A stretch of 20,829 nucleotides of DNA, taken from Thermofilaceae archaeon (lineage in GTDB: Archaea > Thermoproteota > Thermoprotei > Thermofilales > Thermofilaceae). The position numbers were made by a program, and so were the translations under genes. A model generated the notes under the pieces. It was given only the letters and a program-made list of their open reading frames with translations. It did no database searches and was not told where the DNA came from. The DNA is taken from positions 1 through 20,829 of the forward strand of contig JALVKT010000178.1 in NCBI GenBank assembly GCA_027027675.1, written 5' to 3'. Shown here piece after piece: positions 20,145 to 20,829 of this stretch. Positions within the stretch are counted from its first letter, which is position 1. Every line of letters begins with the position of its first letter.

Positions 20145-20829
20145 ATGGGAGAAGAAGTGGAGGTTAAAATGCCGGAGGGCGGCGCCGCTGCGAAGGTGCT
20201 TACCGCGTTCATAGTCCTCCTGGTGCTGCTGGGCATAGTGTTCTTCACAATGATAAGGAGCGTTGGCGTGAGCGAGGTCGCGGTAATAGTGGACCCCCTC
20301 GCCGGAAAGATCACGGGCACCGTGGTTGGGCCGCGCTTCTTCTTCAAGGCGCCATGGCAGGAGGCCGTCATAATAAAGACGTCCGTGGAGAGCCTTGACA
20401 TGTGGACCGACTGGACCACGCACAAGACGGGGGAGTGGCCCGCGGTGACCGCGCTCACGAGGGACGGCCTCGAGGTGCACGTGGACATAACCGTTAGGTG
20501 GCGCGTCGTACCCTCACGGGTAGTAAAGCTCTACGAGAACTACCCCGGGCTGGACTGGGAGACGAAGACGCTCGCCCCCCTGCTTAGGGAGACCATTAGG
20601 AACACCATCGCCAACTACAGCGCCGTCGAGACAATAGAGAAGAGGGCTGAGATTAGCAGGATAATAGTTGAGCGCTACAAGAAGGCCGTCGCCGAGGAGG
20701 AGAGCCTCGCGGGCGCCATAGTGATCGAGAACATAGACCTCCGCAACATAGACCTGCCCGAGAACTTCAAGAAGGCCGTGGAGCAGAAGCTCGCCGAGCA
20801 GCAGATGAAGATGGCCGCCCTCTACAAGA
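20145..20829 (+). CDS. SPFH/stomatin-prohibitin-like membrane protein, N-terminal part (cut by window end)
   Basis: The frame is open from ATG 20145 to the end of the window (228 residues, no stop). After a short polar N-terminus (1-17), one membrane helix spans about 18-37. It is followed by an SPFH domain: VSEVAVIVDPLAGKITGTVVGPRFFFKAPW (42-71), a TRDGLEVHVDITVRWRV strand pair (105-121), and helices ending in NFKKAVEQKLAEQQMKMAALYK, the start of the coiled-coil region. SPFH proteins form large rings at the membrane and act as scaffolds for proteases or lipid organisation. In archaea a NfeD-type partner protease is often adjacent; that would lie beyond the window. The expected size is about 270-320 residues, so only the C-terminal coiled coil is missing. 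Confidence 0.9.
   Translation, partial: MGEEVEVKMPEGGAAAKVLTAFIVLLVLLGIVFFTMIRSVGVSEVAVIVDPLAGKITGTVVGPRFFFKAPWQEAVIIKTSVESLDMWTDWTTHKTGEWPAVTALTRDGLEVHVDITVRWRVVPSRVVKLYENYPGLDWETKTLAPLLRETIRNTIANYSAVETIEKRAEISRIIVERYKKAVAEEESLAGAIVIENIDLRNIDLPENFKKAVEQKLAEQQMKMAALYK

Noticed and set aside
1..20829. CRISPR array, insertion sequence, integrase or toxin-antitoxin system
   Set aside because: No regularly spaced direct repeats, transposase motifs, terminal inverted repeats or toxin-antitoxin pairs were seen. Composition and gene content look uniformly chromosomal.

Overview
The window reads as a GC-rich archaeal chromosome segment, most likely from a hyperthermophilic crenarchaeon of Desulfurococcales type; the lineage is my inference and no species is claimed. 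Evidence: an archaeal Taw3 wybutosine enzyme, an archaeal/eukaryal-length IleRS (1063 aa), a GTPBP1-like GTPase, a GNAT-ABC fusion of the archaeal COG2401 type, an Asp-ligated ferredoxin like that of Pyrococcus furiosus, heavy use of AGG and ATA codons, TTG and GTG starts, and TATA-like boxes about 25 nt upstream of start codons, which fits leaderless transcripts. I see no tRNA, rRNA, CRISPR array, insertion sequence or integrase. This is compact housekeeping sequence; no gap exceeds 155 bp.

Layout. 1-895 (-) is the N-terminal part of an M1 aminopeptidase, cut by the window edge exactly at its HEXXH motif. A divergent promoter separates it from a DedA membrane protein (968-1558 +). 1532-3429 (-) is a tightly overlapping operon: calcineurin-like phosphoesterase, HAD hydrolase, Taw3. 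3509-5191 (+) is an exported, membrane-anchored gluzincin peptidase. 5204-7357 (-) holds the GNAT-ABC fusion and then a ferredoxin. 7419-8667 (+) is an ASCH-domain protein overlapping TatC. 8664-8945 (-) is a small unknown protein. 9101-12292 (+) is ileS, preceded by the longest gap (155 bp), which contains palindromic sequence. 12287-12988 (-) is a DUF72 protein. 13038-16011 (+) is an exported protein with repeated NEW3-like beta domains, overlapping by 47 nt a CcdA/DsbD-type thiol-redox membrane protein. 15982-17797 (-) is a GH57 glycoside hydrolase followed by an overlapping small winged-helix regulator. 17840-18367 (-) is inorganic pyrophosphatase, and 18439-20016 (-) is a GTPBP1-like translational GTPase. 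20145-20829 (+) is the start of an SPFH/stomatin-like membrane protein, cut by the window end.

How the parts relate. Several genes serve tRNA and translation: ileS, taw3, the GTPBP1-like GTPase and possibly the ASCH protein. Others concern the cell envelope: TatC, DedA, the membrane-anchored peptidase, the NEW3 protein with its CcdA partner, and SPFH. Nearly all gene junctions overlap: four convergent pairs overlap tail to tail by 3-30 nt and five same-strand pairs overlap by 8-47 nt. The most unusual items are the NEW3/CcdA overlapping pair, the CcdA protein with an extra membrane half, the membrane-anchored M1-like peptidase lacking the aminopeptidase motif, the GNAT-ABC fusion, and a palindromic stretch with a six-codon minigene upstream of ileS.
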